A DNA stretch of 64,000 nucleotides from an uncultured Clostridia bacterium (GTDB lineage: Bacteria > Bacillota > Clostridia > TANB77 > CAG-508). Location: contig CANPVM010000002.1 in NCBI GenBank assembly GCA_947581805.1, positions 204,290 to 268,289 of the forward strand. Direction: 5' to 3'. Every line of letters begins with the position of its first letter. Positions within the stretch are counted from its first letter, which is position 1. Of the stretch, positions 63,261-64,000 are shown piece after piece. The position numbers and the translations under genes were made by a program. A model generated the notes under the pieces. It ran no database searches and was not told where the DNA came from. It worked only from the letters and a program-made list of their open reading frames with translations.

Positions 63261-64000
63261 TTATTCTTCTACAATGGTCCATGCGCCATTTACTTGACCT
63301 GTTGTCCTTACATCTTTTTTCAAGTATACTACTGGTCGAATTCCACCAGCAGAACCTAAGGATGAAGTAGTAAATGAAGCACTAAATCCTGAAGAAATGA
63401 AATGCCCTATACTTTCAGTAAATATATTTCCTTCATTTGCTAGACCCAATTTGTAAAAAATCAAATCAATATAATCATTGTAACCTCCACGTAAACATCT
63501 TGAAGCCAGATAGAAAGCTCCTCCACTTCCTAATTCATATCGATCAGTTATATCTCTTTCAAATAAGACAATATACTCCTTGCTTGTTTTTGGAACTAAA
63601 TCATTAATACTATTGTATAATTTAGTAAAATCACTTGTTAGTCCAGTATATGTTCTAGTTTCAGATGATATACCAGTATCAGAATCTCTGGTAGGATATA
63701 GTAATGTTTTTTGTTCACTAGGTATGTTTGGTAAGGTTGTATTGGCTACTTTATAAATATCTTCTATTGTTAAACTTCTTGCTCCACTATCTGTTTTAGT
63801 TTTTATTTCATCATCAAAAGGTCCTCCGACATGATATGTTGTAGTAATGGTATCTGCACCTTTTCCATGTCCATAGATTTCACATATGTTATGTAATTCT
63901 TGCTCATACCATAGATAACTAGTTGATCCATAGCCTTTATAAGTACCTATATTTTTCTCACTAATTAATACTATTTCTCCTGTTGCTACATTTTTACTAA
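63261..64000 (-). CDS. Surface protein with pilin-system-like C terminus, 5' part beyond window
   Basis: The minus-strand frame is open from base 64000 to a stop at 63261, so this is the C-terminal part (about 246 residues) of a longer protein. It has W-Y-E-Q-E-L-H-N-I-C-E near the upstream end, Y-E-L-G-S-G-G-A-F-Y-L-A-S-R, and ends G-G-I-R-P-V-V-Y-L-K-K-D-V, a closing pattern I associate with prepilin-type surface proteins of uncultured Clostridia. It may be related to the pilin/FGE protein at 25545-26966, whose C terminus is G-F-R-S-A-L-Y. No start visible. Confidence 0.65.
   Translation of the reverse strand, partial: SKNVATGEIVLISEKNIGTYKGYGSTSYLWYEQELHNICEIYGHGKGADTITTTYHVGGPFDDEIKTKTDSGARSLTIEDIYKVANTTLPNIPSEQKTLLYPTRDSDTGISSETRTYTGLTSDFTKLYNSINDLVPKTSKEYIVLFERDITDRYELGSGGAFYLASRCLRGGYNDYIDLIFYKLGLANEGNIFTESIGHFISSGFSASFTTSSLGSAGGIRPVVYLKKDVRTTGQVNGAWTIVEE

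Overview
The window is AT-rich (roughly 30% G+C by eye) and reads as low-GC Firmicutes DNA, most likely from an uncultured gut-type Clostridia. The evidence is an acc/fab cluster with FabI, a T-box before thrS, a DnaE-type polymerase, an Rrf2/IscS/IscU trio, RqcP and YlmH, a pilin-like leader of a kind common in uncultured Clostridia, and three proteins with I-P-Q-(T/A)-G wall-sorting signals. Most genes lie on the minus strand. The taxonomic placement is inference.

Layout. 1-3600: a CMD-TetR-flavodoxin operon with twin operators, a Na+/Ca2+ exchanger that appears to start at ATT, and a membrane XRE regulator. 3700-8100: a secreted unknown, a wall-sorted DUF4434 protein, PlsC and an MGDG-synthase-like glycosyltransferase. 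8247-16807: one long fatty-acid operon, read birA-fabD-fabG-fabF-accB-fabZ-accC-accD-accA-fabI. 16948-19224: iscU, iscS and an IscR-type regulator with its operator on the iscS promoter. 19372-25200: a DUF2798 membrane protein behind a structured leader, tcdA, two nucleotide-hydrolase genes, plus-strand dapB with foreign-looking codon use, a tocopherol-cyclase-like gene and an Rpn-type nuclease. 25545-31480: a pilin/FGE fusion, an HD phosphohydrolase, DUF1287, a membrane-anchored sigma factor with a divergent 55-residue membrane peptide, and a YgjP-like metallopeptidase. 31535-32353: a complete type III toxin-antitoxin locus. 32383-36028: tig-clpP-clpX with a MITE-like hairpin element. 36198-46134: an HD-CYTH fusion, dnaE, an XRE regulator, a COG2509 flavoprotein, rqcP and T-box-controlled thrS. 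46556-54862: a secreted unknown, rlmB, lepA, small membrane proteins, ylmH and dxs. 54996-64000: two VWA-like wall proteins, eno, tRNA-Gln, a second YgjP paralogue, a polytopic membrane protein, and the 3' part of a further surface protein cut by the window edge.

Most notable observation. Three conserved housekeeping genes (fabD, clpX, dxs) are each broken by one base. In all three the break is an in-frame CGG followed by A, and skipping the C gives GGA (Gly) and restores the normal protein. In clpX this is the invariant Walker A glycine. In-frame CGG is otherwise almost absent from native-looking genes here (hand scan): one near the birA stop and one in a hypothetical gene. This suggests either +1 frameshifting at a poorly decoded or unassigned CGG, or a very specific sequencing artefact. 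The second notable system is a type III toxin-antitoxin locus whose antitoxin RNA has three repeats with covarying stems.

All work was by reading the sequence. Family names rest on motif recognition, and the scans for codons and repeats were by hand and may have missed cases.
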